NCBI GenBank assembly: GCA_944381255.1
Contig: CALWKL010000002.1
Coordinates: 1-11,665, forward strand
From: an uncultured Clostridia bacterium
Lineage (GTDB): Bacteria > Bacillota > Clostridia > Christensenellales > UBA1242
DNA: 11,665 nt
Direction: 5' to 3'
The notes below the pieces were generated by a model, which had not been told where the DNA came from, made no database searches, and worked only from the letters and a program-made list of their open reading frames with translations. Made by a program: the position numbers and the translations under genes. Positions 1 through 7,137 of the stretch are shown here, in pieces (within the stretch, counting starts at the first letter, position 1; each line of letters begins with the position of its first letter).

Positions 1-11
1 CATATAAAATA

Positions 12-20
12 TGTTATAGT
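12..20 (+). promoter_or_regulatory. Extended -10 promoter element upstream of the HelD gene
   Basis: TG-T-TATAGT fits the extended -10 pattern TGnTATAAT. The same nine bases, TGTTATAGT, occur in the promoter at 7101-7109. The -35 would lie left of the window, so only half the promoter is visible. Transcription would start near position 27, giving a leader of about 25 nt with an AGGAGG at 36-41, ten bases before the ATG at 52. Confidence 0.5.
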
Positions 21-51
21 TTAGTACTTATAAAGAGGAGGTTGACAGGGT

Positions 52-2094
52 ATGGACAAGAATTCTGCAGAGTGGCAGGCTGAGGTGGATTACCTTGAAA
101 AAACCAAACATGTAATTGGGCAAAAAATTGATAAATTAAATTTTGACATAACTAAGTCAAAAGAAACTGTGGAAGATTTACGGCAATATTACATAGATGG
201 CACCCAAGTCTTTGGTGATTTCGATGATGCAGAGAAGGTAACTGTCAATCAAATTATCAACGAAAATATAGAACTTGCCAATAATAATATAGATAAATTA
301 GTGTCGCTAGAGCGAAATCGTATGCGCCCCTATTTTGGTAGAGTAGATTTTGTTACCCCTAAAGACAATATAAGAGCTTATATAGGGCTGACAGGGATAG
401 AGGACGGAAATAATTATTATGTCATTGACTGGCGTGCTCCTATTGCAGAACTTTTTTACGAAGCAGGGAAGGGTACTGCTAGTGTTAGCCTTCCAGAAGG
501 AAAGGTAACAGGAGAGGTAACTCTCAAGCGCCAATATGATATTGCTTCTGGTGAATTATTAGATGCTTTCGATGTAGATGCTGATATTTTTGATGAATAT
601 TTACAAAAAGTACTATCCAAAGTCAATGCAGAGCATTTACATAATATTGCTGGCACTATACAAAAAGAACAAAATGAAATTATACGAGATTTGCACGATG
701 ATTTGGTAGTAGTGCAAGGTTATTCTGGTAGTGGTAAGACGACAGTAGCATTGCATAGGATAGCGTACGCTCTATATAGGTTGCGTGATTTAAAATCTGC
801 TAATATACTGTTATTTACTTTGAATGAGGCTTTTTTGTCGCATATAGAAGGGGTTTTGCCTGAATTAGGCGAGCAAAATACGCGTAGTGCTACTTTGGCA
901 AAATTTGCTAGTAGATTGTTAAAGGTAACACGAGAATTTGAAGAAAATGATGAATTTTTGGCTAGATATGTGGCATCTAACGAAGATGAGAGAAAGGAAA
1001 TTCAAAGTAAATTAGATTTAAAAGTAAAAGACAAAATTAAAAATTTCGCCAATGAATTTACTAAAACTCGCGTTGCAAAATCTGGATTTAGAGTAGAGTC
1101 CAAGGGGTTCACAGCGGAAATGCTTACTAGCCTATATAATTCTTTGGACGAATATAATCTGTTTGCTAGACTCAATAAAATCGCTGAATTAATAGTAAAA
1201 AAATTAAAAATGGAACGATTTGCTCAAGTAAAGCGAATAGTATTACATAAAATATATGAATGTTTCGATACTCCTATAACTTTAGAGGGGTTGTATGATA
1301 TTTTCTGTCAAAGAGAAGGTTATTCACAACCTAATAGAGAATCTAAGGTACGTGTCGAAGATGCTTTGCTGATGTGTTTACTAAAAGAAGCTACAAGCGA
1401 AATGGTTATTAAAATGGATATTAGGCATATAGTTATTGATGAGGCACAAGAATATCCTTTACTGTTTATAGATATGCTTTTGAGATTATTCCCTCGTGCG
1501 CAGTTTAGTATTTTTGGTGATAAATTTCAGCGAACCAACCCAACTGGTATTGATGATTTAAGTGAAATCATTGCTCTTGATGCTGTTTTTGGTACAAGTA
1601 AATTGTTTACACTAGACAATACTTATCGAAGTAGTGAGGAAATAGTGGAATATTGCTCAAAACTTATAAGCAACCCTCGCCATAATGTATTTAGATATTC
1701 TAATGGTGAACCTGTAGAGGAGAGCCTAATTGCAGGCGATATGCAGGGTATAGCAAGCCAAGTGGTATTCATATTAGAGAAGGTGCTACATTCGCATGGC
1801 TCTATCGGAATCATTACCGGAGATTCAGATATTGCCAAGGAGCTATATAATATTCTAGCGCCTATTTGTCCTCACAGGTTAAGCCTAGTAGAGACGGCTG
1901 ATAGTAGCGCCCTTGAAAATATACAAATTGTACCTGTGGGTATGTGTAAAGGTTTGGAGTATAACACTGTAATTGTATTGGATAAAGGTGGACTCTTTGA
2001 TAGTTTCTTAGGAGAGAACTTGCGTTATATTGCATGCACACGAGCAATCAATAAACTATATGTGTTGAAGGAGGCGAACAGTAATGAAGTGTAA
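52..2094 (+). CDS. helD: HelD-family superfamily 1 helicase (RNA polymerase recycling ATPase)
   Basis: A 680-residue UvrD/Rep-like superfamily 1 NTPase. Visible motifs: Q-type motif around 203-212, Walker A GYSGSGKT at 223-230, Walker B VIDEAQ at 461-466, a FGDKFQR motif shortly after, a motif IV-like NTYRSSEEIVEY near 523-534, GLEYNTVIVLD in the C-terminal part, and the arginine motif RYIACTRA at 658-665. The first 90 or so residues are charged and look coiled-coil. The NYYVIDWRAPIAELFYE segment near 121-137 is typical of HelD rather than of PcrA/UvrD. HelD proteins bind RNA polymerase and release it from nucleic acid using ATP. B. subtilis HelD is longer, about 774 residues. The ATG has AGGAGG ten bases upstream. 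The end overlaps nrdR by 11 nt, so the two are probably co-transcribed. The family is well supported; the exact role in this organism is inferred. Confidence 0.88.
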   Translation: MDKNSAEWQAEVDYLEKTKHVIGQKIDKLNFDITKSKETVEDLRQYYIDGTQVFGDFDDAEKVTVNQIINENIELANNNIDKLVSLERNRMRPYFGRVDFVTPKDNIRAYIGLTGIEDGNNYYVIDWRAPIAELFYEAGKGTASVSLPEGKVTGEVTLKRQYDIASGELLDAFDVDADIFDEYLQKVLSKVNAEHLHNIAGTIQKEQNEIIRDLHDDLVVVQGYSGSGKTTVALHRIAYALYRLRDLKSANILLFTLNEAFLSHIEGVLPELGEQNTRSATLAKFASRLLKVTREFEENDEFLARYVASNEDERKEIQSKLDLKVKDKIKNFANEFTKTRVAKSGFRVESKGFTAEMLTSLYNSLDEYNLFARLNKIAELIVKKLKMERFAQVKRIVLHKIYECFDTPITLEGLYDIFCQREGYSQPNRESKVRVEDALLMCLLKEATSEMVIKMDIRHIVIDEAQEYPLLFIDMLLRLFPRAQFSIFGDKFQRTNPTGIDDLSEIIALDAVFGTSKLFTLDNTYRSSEEIVEYCSKLISNPRHNVFRYSNGEPVEESLIAGDMQGIASQVVFILEKVLHSHGSIGIITGDSDIAKELYNILAPICPHRLSLVETADSSALENIQIVPVGMCKGLEYNTVIVLDKGGLFDSFLGENLRYIACTRAINKLYVLKEANSNEV

Positions 2095-2545
2095 ATTTTG
2101 TGATAGTCTAGATAGCAAAGTAATTGACAGTCGTCTTAATGAGAATGGAACTGCTGTTCGCCGTAGGAGAGAGTGTGTCAAATGTGGCAGAAGATTTACA
2201 ACATTTGAAGAATACGAGACGATTCCTGTCTTGGTAATAAAAAGTGATGGCTCTCGTCAGCCTTTTGACAGAGAAAAAATTAAGAGAGGAATAATAAAAG
2301 CTTGTGAAAAAAGACCAGTAAATATAAGCCAAATTGAAGCAGTAGTAGATGATGTAGAAAGAGAAGTTTGTAATATTCTAGAGCAAGAAGTAAGTACAAA
2401 AAAGATTGGTGAATTGGTTATGAATGGCATAAAGAAATTGGACCAAGTGGCATATATTCGCTTTGCCTCTGTATATAGGCAATTTACCGATATAAGTAAC
2501 TTCATTGAACTTTTGGAAGACATTAATAAAGAAAAGAAGAAATAA
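2084..2545 (+). CDS. nrdR: Transcriptional repressor NrdR (zinc ribbon plus ATP-cone)
   Basis: 153 residues, the usual NrdR length. The N-terminal zinc ribbon has Cys3, Cys6, Cys31 and Cys34, followed by the basic stretch RRRRE and GRRFTTFEEYE. The ATP-cone occupies about 49-139, starting with VIKSDGSRQPFDREKIKRG. NrdR senses ATP/dATP and represses ribonucleotide reductase operons by binding paired NrdR boxes. I see no convincing box pair in this window, so its targets lie elsewhere. The start overlaps the helD stop by 11 nt and has AAGGAGG at 2068-2074, nine bases before the ATG, inside helD. This is a translationally coupled pair followed by a terminator. Identification is very secure. Confidence 0.97.
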   Translation: MKCKFCDSLDSKVIDSRLNENGTAVRRRRECVKCGRRFTTFEEYETIPVLVIKSDGSRQPFDREKIKRGIIKACEKRPVNISQIEAVVDDVEREVCNILEQEVSTKKIGELVMNGIKKLDQVAYIRFASVYRQFTDISNFIELLEDINKEKKK

Positions 2546-2562
2546 ATTAAATTGTAAAGAGT

Positions 2563-2596
2563 AAATATCTCGGGGATTATACCGAGATATTTTTTA
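2563..2596 (+). terminator. Intrinsic terminator after nrdR
   Basis: Perfect 11-bp stem: AAATATCTCGG at 2563-2573 pairs with CCGAGATATTT at 2582-2592 around an 8-nt loop. A T-rich tract runs from 2590 to 2596. It lies 17 bases after the nrdR stop and closes the helD-nrdR unit. Confidence 0.88.
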
Positions 2597-2651
2597 TTTG
2601 TAAATAAATTAAATATTGTCGAAATTTGCTAGAATTTGGCTAAAATTGGGG

Positions 2652-2684
2652 TATTATGCTAGTACTATGCAGGTACTATGCACT
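2652..2684 (+). repeat. Three tandem 11-bp repeats (TAYTATGC core), copy A
   Basis: Three consecutive 11-bp units: TATTATGCTAG, TACTATGCAGG and TACTATGCACT. An inverted copy of the same cluster lies at 8649-8685. Over 24 aligned positions (2659-2682 against the reverse complement of 8662-8685) 22 are identical. The period matches one helical turn, so all units would present the same DNA face. Each unit also resembles a -10 hexamer. Function unknown: a protein-binding array, or a piece of a dispersed genomic repeat, are both possible. Confidence 0.7.
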
Positions 2685-2697
2685 ATTAAATTAAAGA

Positions 2698-2718
2698 ATA
2701 ATGAGTTTTTCTCATTAT
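2698..2718. promoter_or_regulatory. Perfect inverted repeat upstream of feoA, possible iron-responsive operator
   Basis: ATAATGAG (2698-2705) and CTCATTAT (2711-2718) are exact inverted repeats around five T residues. The site lies 31 bp before the feoA start. Its AT-rich ATAATGA/TCATTAT arms resemble Fur-type operators, and feo operons are commonly iron-repressed. Spacing does not match the classical Fur box exactly, so the regulator is inference. A weak hairpin is the alternative. Confidence 0.45.
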
Positions 2719-2749
2719 ATTTTACGACTATTAAAAATATATTTTATAT

Positions 2750-2971
2750 ATGAAGTTAAACAAGGTTAATGAAGGTAAAAAGTATCTAATTAAAAATATC
2801 GAAGCGAGCAAGGTAAGTAAGAGTATATTGAGTGCTCGAGGAGTCATAGAAGATGAAACAATTTTTGTTTTGCGAAAAAATAAAACTAGCGTTTTGGTCG
2901 AAATAGCGGGTACAGTTTTTATAATAAATGGCGAGTATTTAAATAATATTGAGGTGGCGCCTTTTGAATAA
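2750..2971 (+). CDS. feoA: FeoA-like ferrous iron transport accessory protein
   Basis: 73 residues, right for a stand-alone FeoA SH3-like domain. The N-terminal EGKKYLIKNI, the central turn ARGVIEDETIFVL and the end IINGEYLNNIEV follow the FeoA layout (strand, short helix, then a barrel ending in an [IV]-x-[LI]-x-x-x-x-x-x-x-I-x-V strand). FeoA is a small cytoplasmic partner of the FeoB iron transporter. The end overlaps feoB by 8 nt. Unlike every neighbour, it has no Shine-Dalgarno sequence: the 20 bases before the ATG are only A and T. If transcription starts close to the gene, for example from a weak TTTTTC/TATTAA pair at 2706-2734, the mRNA would be nearly leaderless. Sequence similarity is modest, and the feoB neighbour gives most of the confidence. 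Confidence 0.78.
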   Translation: MKLNKVNEGKKYLIKNIEASKVSKSILSARGVIEDETIFVLRKNKTSVLVEIAGTVFIINGEYLNNIEVAPFE

Positions 2972-4865
2972 TATTTTTTTAGTAGGGAACCCAAATGCTG
3001 GCAAGTCTACAATATTTAATTTACTTACCGGAGGTAATGCTCATACTGGGAATTGGGGTGGTGTTACTGTTGAAAAAGAGAGTGGTATTTTACATGCAAA
3101 AGGCAAAAAATTTTATATAACTGATTTGCCAGGGATATATAATCTTTGTCCTGTAACTACTGATGAAATAAATGCTGTGCGTGCTATTCAAGAAAATAAA
3201 GGGGCAGTATTTTTAAATGTAATAGATGCAAACACATTGGAGAAGTCTTTGCGCCTGACTCTAGAATTAAGAAATGCTGGACTAAAAGTAATAGTATTAC
3301 TCAATCTAAATAAAATTGCAAAAAAACGAGGATTAAGTATAGACATTGAGTTTTTAGAAAAAGAATTGTCATTACCAGTTATAGATGTCGATTTGGATAA
3401 AAAAACTTTGATAGATAAGATTTTAACTCAAATAGAAAAAATTAAGTCTAATAGTCTGTTATACAAAAAATTATCTACTAGTGAATTGGTAAAAGAAGGC
3501 AGAGAAATTGCTAAAAGTGTCATTTTGGCACGACCTAAGACACGATATTCTTATTCATCACTCGATTATATCCTCTTACACAAAATATGGGGTATACCTA
3601 TATTTTTATCAATTATGTTGCTAATTTTTTGGCTAACTTTTGGTATTGTTGGGAGTACATTGAGCGACTCTGTCGGTTGGCTGTGGCAAAAATTTGCTAA
3701 TATGATAGTTAGCATTCTTGGTACGGTAAACGCTCCAATATGGGCAGTTAATTTTATAGATGAAGCAATACTTGGTGGGATCGGTGGAGTATTATGTTTT
3801 TTGCCCCAAATTGTACTTTTGTGGGTATGTTTGGAATTTTTGGAGCAATCAGGCTATATAGCGCGTTTGGTTTGGCTGGTTGACCCATTTTGCAAAAAAA
3901 TAGGTCTTAGTGGGCGTAGTGTCTTTAGTCTGTTGCTTGGATTTGGCTGTACTACTCTTGCTCTTCCTACAGTAGAAACTATTCAAGCTAAAAAGAGTAG
4001 GTACAAAACAGCTGTTATGTTGCCATATTTAACTTGCAATGCAAAACTGCCTGTGCTAGGTTGTGTAGCTGGTGCCTTATTTTTGGAGTACAGTGTATTA
4101 ATTATATTTGGCTTGTATGTTCTGGGTGTTGTAGTATCTCTAGGATTAGCGTTTTTTATGCAAAAGTTTAGCCCCACGCCAGCGACTAGCGAGATAATAG
4201 AATTTACTCCACTTAGATTACCAAAGAGCAAGGAAATTTTGCGGGTAAGTCTCGCTACTATGGTGCGTTTTTTGCGTAAAATTTGGGGAATAATTCTGTG
4301 CTTTAGCATTCTAATATGGTTTTTGAGTAATTTTACTATTGAACTAAGTTTAGCAAAAAGTACAGAAGAAAGTATACTTGCTGCGGTAGCTAATTTCCTA
4401 ACACCTATTTTTGCTCCACTAGGATTTTCGTGGGGGATAGTGGTCGCTCTTATGGTGGGCATCGTTGCAAAAGAAATGGTGCTATCTACTATTGGAGTAC
4501 TTTGTGCAACAGATAATCTATCACTTGCGCTAATAAATCCTAGCAGTGTAGTGCACTTTGACATATTCAGCGGTATAGCCTTGTTGGTTTTTTGCTTGCT
4601 ATATACTCCATGTATCAGTGCACTTGCTCAATTAAGGTCGGTACTGCCACGTAAAATTTTTTGGACTACTCAAGTATTGCAGTTTGGGGTGGCTTATTTT
4701 GTAAGTTACATAGTAATGCAGGCGGTGCGTTCTCTTTATATAGGCGGAGTGGCAAATTTATTTTGGGTGATAATAATGGCTGTGGTATTTGTAGCATTGC
4801 TAATAGTAGTTTTGCGTAAGGGGAAATGTAGTAGATGTATGGGGAATTGTAAATTTTGCAAATGA
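2964..4865 (+). CDS. feoB: Ferrous iron transporter FeoB (GTPase plus membrane domain)
   Basis: 633 residues from a TTG at 2964, preceded by GAGGTGG at 2951-2957. A TTG at 2949 in the same frame lies ahead of that ribosome binding site and is less likely. The start overlaps feoA by 8 nt. The G domain has G1 GNPNAGKST (8-16), a G2-type GNWGGVTVE and G3 DLPG, but G4 reads NLNK at 114-117 where the family has NxxD, and no SA-type G5 is evident. The membrane part keeps both signature blocks: GFGCTTLALPTVET with its cysteine, and YLTCNAKLPV with the second cysteine. The protein ends in a basic tail with Cys622, Cys625, Cys629 and Cys632 (Cx2Cx3Cx2C), probably facing the cytoplasm. It imports Fe2+ across the inner membrane. 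No feoC follows. Identity is secure; full GTP specificity is doubtful. Confidence 0.95.
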   Translation: MNNIFLVGNPNAGKSTIFNLLTGGNAHTGNWGGVTVEKESGILHAKGKKFYITDLPGIYNLCPVTTDEINAVRAIQENKGAVFLNVIDANTLEKSLRLTLELRNAGLKVIVLLNLNKIAKKRGLSIDIEFLEKELSLPVIDVDLDKKTLIDKILTQIEKIKSNSLLYKKLSTSELVKEGREIAKSVILARPKTRYSYSSLDYILLHKIWGIPIFLSIMLLIFWLTFGIVGSTLSDSVGWLWQKFANMIVSILGTVNAPIWAVNFIDEAILGGIGGVLCFLPQIVLLWVCLEFLEQSGYIARLVWLVDPFCKKIGLSGRSVFSLLLGFGCTTLALPTVETIQAKKSRYKTAVMLPYLTCNAKLPVLGCVAGALFLEYSVLIIFGLYVLGVVVSLGLAFFMQKFSPTPATSEIIEFTPLRLPKSKEILRVSLATMVRFLRKIWGIILCFSILIWFLSNFTIELSLAKSTEESILAAVANFLTPIFAPLGFSWGIVVALMVGIVAKEMVLSTIGVLCATDNLSLALINPSSVVHFDIFSGIALLVFCLLYTPCISALAQLRSVLPRKIFWTTQVLQFGVAYFVSYIVMQAVRSLYIGGVANLFWVIIMAVVFVALLIVVLRKGKCSRCMGNCKFCK

Positions 4866-4889
4866 GGTAAAAAATATTGTAAATTTTGC
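4846..4889 (+). repeat. 14-bp direct repeat across the feoB stop
   Basis: ATTGTAAATTTTGC occurs at 4846-4859, inside feoB, and again at 4876-4889, after the stop. The copies are 30 bp apart and in the same frame, so the second would also read C-K-F-C past the TGA at 4863-4865. The second copy contains the putative -35 of the der promoter. Confidence 0.75.
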
Positions 4890-4905
4890 TTTTTTGTGAT
4901 ACACT
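4877..4905 (+). promoter_or_regulatory. Promoter for der-plsY
   Basis: TTGTAA (4877-4882), 17-bp spacer, TACACT (4900-4905), with TG at 4897-4898 giving an extended -10. Start of transcription would be near 4912, about 22 nt before the der ATG. No terminator is visible after feoB, so readthrough from feoAB may also reach der. Confidence 0.6.
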
Positions 4906-4933
4906 ATAGGTACAATTATTTTAGGAGTAAAGA

Positions 4934-6259
4934 ATGATTAAACCTATTGTTGCCGTGGTTGGTAGACCTAATGTTGGAAAATCAAGTTTCTTTAACCGAG
5001 TAGCAGGTAGGCGAATTAGTATTGTAGAAGATACCCCCGGTGTTACAAGAGATAGATTGTATACTGATGTAGACTGGGCAGGATATGCTTTTACAATTAT
5101 AGACACTGGTGGTATAGCCCCTTCAAAAGATGACGAGTGGCAAAAATATATTCTTATGCAGGCGCAGTTAGCGATTGATGTCGCAGATGTTGTGCTAATG
5201 GTGGCAGATGGCAGAGATGGAGTAACAGCAAATGACAAAGAGGTAGCCCAAATTCTGCGTAAAAGTAAAAAACCTGTAGTTCTAGCCATCAATAAGATGG
5301 AAAATGAAAATTATGACAATGCAGTTGAATTTTACGAATTGGGGCTGGGGGAGCCTCACTGTATGAGTTGTACTCATGGTGAAGGTGTCGCCGATGTGCT
5401 AGATGAAATTGTGAAGCATTTTAGAGTAAAAGTAGATGTTACTATAGAAGATGAACGCTTAAAAATTGCTATTGTAGGTCGACCTAACGCAGGCAAAAGT
5501 AGTATTACAAATAGGTTGATTGGCGAACAGCGTGTGGTGGTAAGTGATGTAGCAGGTACTACTCGCGATGCTATAGATGTACCTTTTAGATATAATGGCA
5601 AAGAATATATTTTGATAGACACTGCTGGTATAAGGCGTAAGAACAAAATCGACTATGAGTCTATCGAGGGTTTTAGTGTAATGCGTAGTTTGGCAGCTAT
5701 ACGTAGAGCTGATATTGTGCTATATGTACTAGATGCTAGTGATGAAATTACCGAGCAAGATGTGAGAGTGTTAGGCTATATACATGAGCAAGGTAAACCA
5801 AGCGTAATCTTATATAACAAATGGGATTTAGTAGAGAAAGACTCTAATACAGTCAATAGGTACAAGCAGGCTTTGGCTAGTAATCTTAAATTTATGGATT
5901 ACTTTGTAGTAGAATATATTTCTGCGAAAGATGGTACTAGATTTGGTAGAATTATGGAGAAAGTAGAGTATGTCTACTCTAATGCAAGCACAAGAATAAG
6001 TACTGGGTTACTAAATGAAATCTTGCAAGATGCGATGAGTACCAATGAGCCACCTACACACAACGGCAAACGATTAAAAATAAATTATATTACCCAAGTA
6101 GCCACCAATCCACCTAGCTTTGCTATTTTTGTAAACAATCCAGAATTGGTGCATTTTAGTTATTTGAGATATTTGGAAAATTGTTTGCGTCGTGCAAAGA
6201 ACTTTGAGGGCACACCGATTAAAATTTTTATTCGTAAGAAAAATAAAGATAAGGAGTAA
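4934..6259 (+). CDS. der: Ribosome-assembly GTPase Der (EngA)
   Basis: 441 residues with the diagnostic tandem G domains. Domain 1 has GRPNVGKSSF (about 9-18), DTGG and SCTHG. Domain 2 has GRPNAGKSS, a DTAGIRRK switch, NKWD and SAKDG. A KH-like C-terminal domain ends in the basic segment IKIFIRKKNKDKE. Der acts in maturation of the 50S subunit. Domain 1's G4 reads NKME at 120-123 instead of NKxD, a conservative Asp to Glu change at the guanine-specificity residue; domain 2 is canonical. The ATG has AGGAG at 4923-4927, six bases upstream. Two bases separate its stop from plsY, so the two genes form one unit. Identity is very secure. Confidence 0.97.
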   Translation: MIKPIVAVVGRPNVGKSSFFNRVAGRRISIVEDTPGVTRDRLYTDVDWAGYAFTIIDTGGIAPSKDDEWQKYILMQAQLAIDVADVVLMVADGRDGVTANDKEVAQILRKSKKPVVLAINKMENENYDNAVEFYELGLGEPHCMSCTHGEGVADVLDEIVKHFRVKVDVTIEDERLKIAIVGRPNAGKSSITNRLIGEQRVVVSDVAGTTRDAIDVPFRYNGKEYILIDTAGIRRKNKIDYESIEGFSVMRSLAAIRRADIVLYVLDASDEITEQDVRVLGYIHEQGKPSVILYNKWDLVEKDSNTVNRYKQALASNLKFMDYFVVEYISAKDGTRFGRIMEKVEYVYSNASTRISTGLLNEILQDAMSTNEPPTHNGKRLKINYITQVATNPPSFAIFVNNPELVHFSYLRYLENCLRRAKNFEGTPIKIFIRKKNKDKE

Positions 6260-6261
6260 TT

Positions 6262-7029
6262 ATGATTTACTGGCTATTGGCATTGTTGTGTGTGGCAAGT
6301 TACTTTTTGGGAAATATAAACTTTGGCAAAATAATTTCTCGGTCAAAAAATGTTGATTTATCAAAAAAAGGCTCAGGTAATCTAGGTGCTACCAATATGT
6401 ATCGTAATCTTGGGCCAAAGCTTGGTTACTTAACATTGCTACTCGATGCGTGCAAAGGTATCATTGCTTCTGTTACTGGTTACTTTGTATTCGGAGGGGC
6501 TAGTGGAGTATATCCCGATGCTCTCATAGGATTATATGCTTGTGGTTTGTCTGCTGTGGTAGGTCATATTTTCCCTGTAATATATAAGTTTAAGGGGGGC
6601 AAGGGTATTTCTACCACGCTAGGAGTATTCTTGGTTGCTCAGCCAATTGTTACCCTGGTTACCTTTGTATGTTGCTTTATACTCGTTTGGTTTGTAAAGT
6701 ACGTTTCGCTCGCTTCTTTGATATTGGTAACTGTATCTGTAGTATGGCAAAATATATTTTTACCCGAGCCAAACCTAGTGATAACATTGCTTACCTTTGC
6801 TATTTTTGCACTTACTTGGTATGCACACAAGCCAAATATAGAGAGGTTGCTTACTGGAACAGAGAGAGAAACAAATATTCAGGCAAAATTAGCCCGTGAT
6901 GAGCGTAGAAAGGAAAAAATACGCGAAAAGCAAGACCATAAACAGGAAAAATTTGAACAAAAAAGTGAAAAAAAAGAAATAAAGCAAGAATTGAAACAGG
7001 CTAAAAAACAAAATAAGACCGATGAATAA
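6262..7029 (+). CDS. plsY: Glycerol-3-phosphate acyltransferase PlsY with charged C-terminal tail
   Basis: PlsY transfers an acyl group from acyl-phosphate to glycerol 3-phosphate at the membrane, the first step of phosphatidate synthesis. Motif 1, GSGNLGATNMYR, is at 37-48; the loop motif GHIFPVIYKFKGGKG is at 101-115; the typical end NIERLLTGTE is at 192-201. Hydrophobic segments lie at about 1-22, 54-78, 88-108, 125-146 and 150-187. The total of 255 residues is longer than the usual 190-215 because of about 54 extra residues (202-255) made almost entirely of Lys, Glu, Gln, Arg and Asp, likely helical or disordered. AAGGAG at 6251-6256 precedes the ATG by five bases. der-plsY adjacency is common in Clostridia; the usual next gene, gpsA, is not here. 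Confidence 0.94.
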   Translation: MIYWLLALLCVASYFLGNINFGKIISRSKNVDLSKKGSGNLGATNMYRNLGPKLGYLTLLLDACKGIIASVTGYFVFGGASGVYPDALIGLYACGLSAVVGHIFPVIYKFKGGKGISTTLGVFLVAQPIVTLVTFVCCFILVWFVKYVSLASLILVTVSVVWQNIFLPEPNLVITLLTFAIFALTWYAHKPNIERLLTGTERETNIQAKLARDERRKEKIREKQDHKQEKFEQKSEKKEIKQELKQAKKQNKTDE

Positions 7030-7048
7030 ATTTTCTGGGTCTTTTTTT
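7015..7048 (+). terminator. Intrinsic terminator overlapping the plsY stop
   Basis: AAGACC (7015-7020) pairs with GGTCTT (7038-7043), and the pairing runs into a T tract ending at 7048. The loop is long (17 nt) but can hold a small GAA/TTC pairing. The left arm lies in the last codons of plsY. Moderate strength. Confidence 0.6.
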
Positions 7049-7080
7049 ATTAAATCTTTATGCAAAATTTAGGTTGTATA

Positions 7081-7109
7081 TTGATTTTTGGTTAAATAGG
7101 TGTTATAGT
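7081..7109 (+). promoter_or_regulatory. Promoter of the 498-residue gene
   Basis: TTGATT (7081-7086), 17-bp spacer, TATAGT (7104-7109), with TG at 7101-7102 making an extended -10. Predicted start near 7116, 22 nt before the ATG. With the terminator just upstream, this makes the following gene its own transcription unit. Confidence 0.65.
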
Positions 7110-7137
7110 ATATAAAAAACAAAAGAGAGATGATATA

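Noticed and set aside
2652..2684. CRISPR array or plasmid-type iterons as an explanation of the 11-bp repeats
   Set aside because: Units are adjacent with no spacers, too short for CRISPR, and no replication gene or DnaA box cluster is nearby.
2084..2750. NrdR-box pair for autoregulation
   Set aside because: No pair of 16-bp ACAC...TGTGT-like boxes with helical spacing is visible anywhere in the window.
3983..4564. A 193-codon minus-strand open frame inside feoB
   Set aside because: It lies wholly opposite feoB's conserved membrane region, has no ribosome site or promoter, and its composition is that of an antisense shadow.
4863..4889. UGA recoding (for example selenocysteine) at the feoB stop
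   Set aside because: ybeY also ends in TGA, no gene here has an internal TGA, and no suitable hairpin follows the stop. Kept only as a minor alternative.
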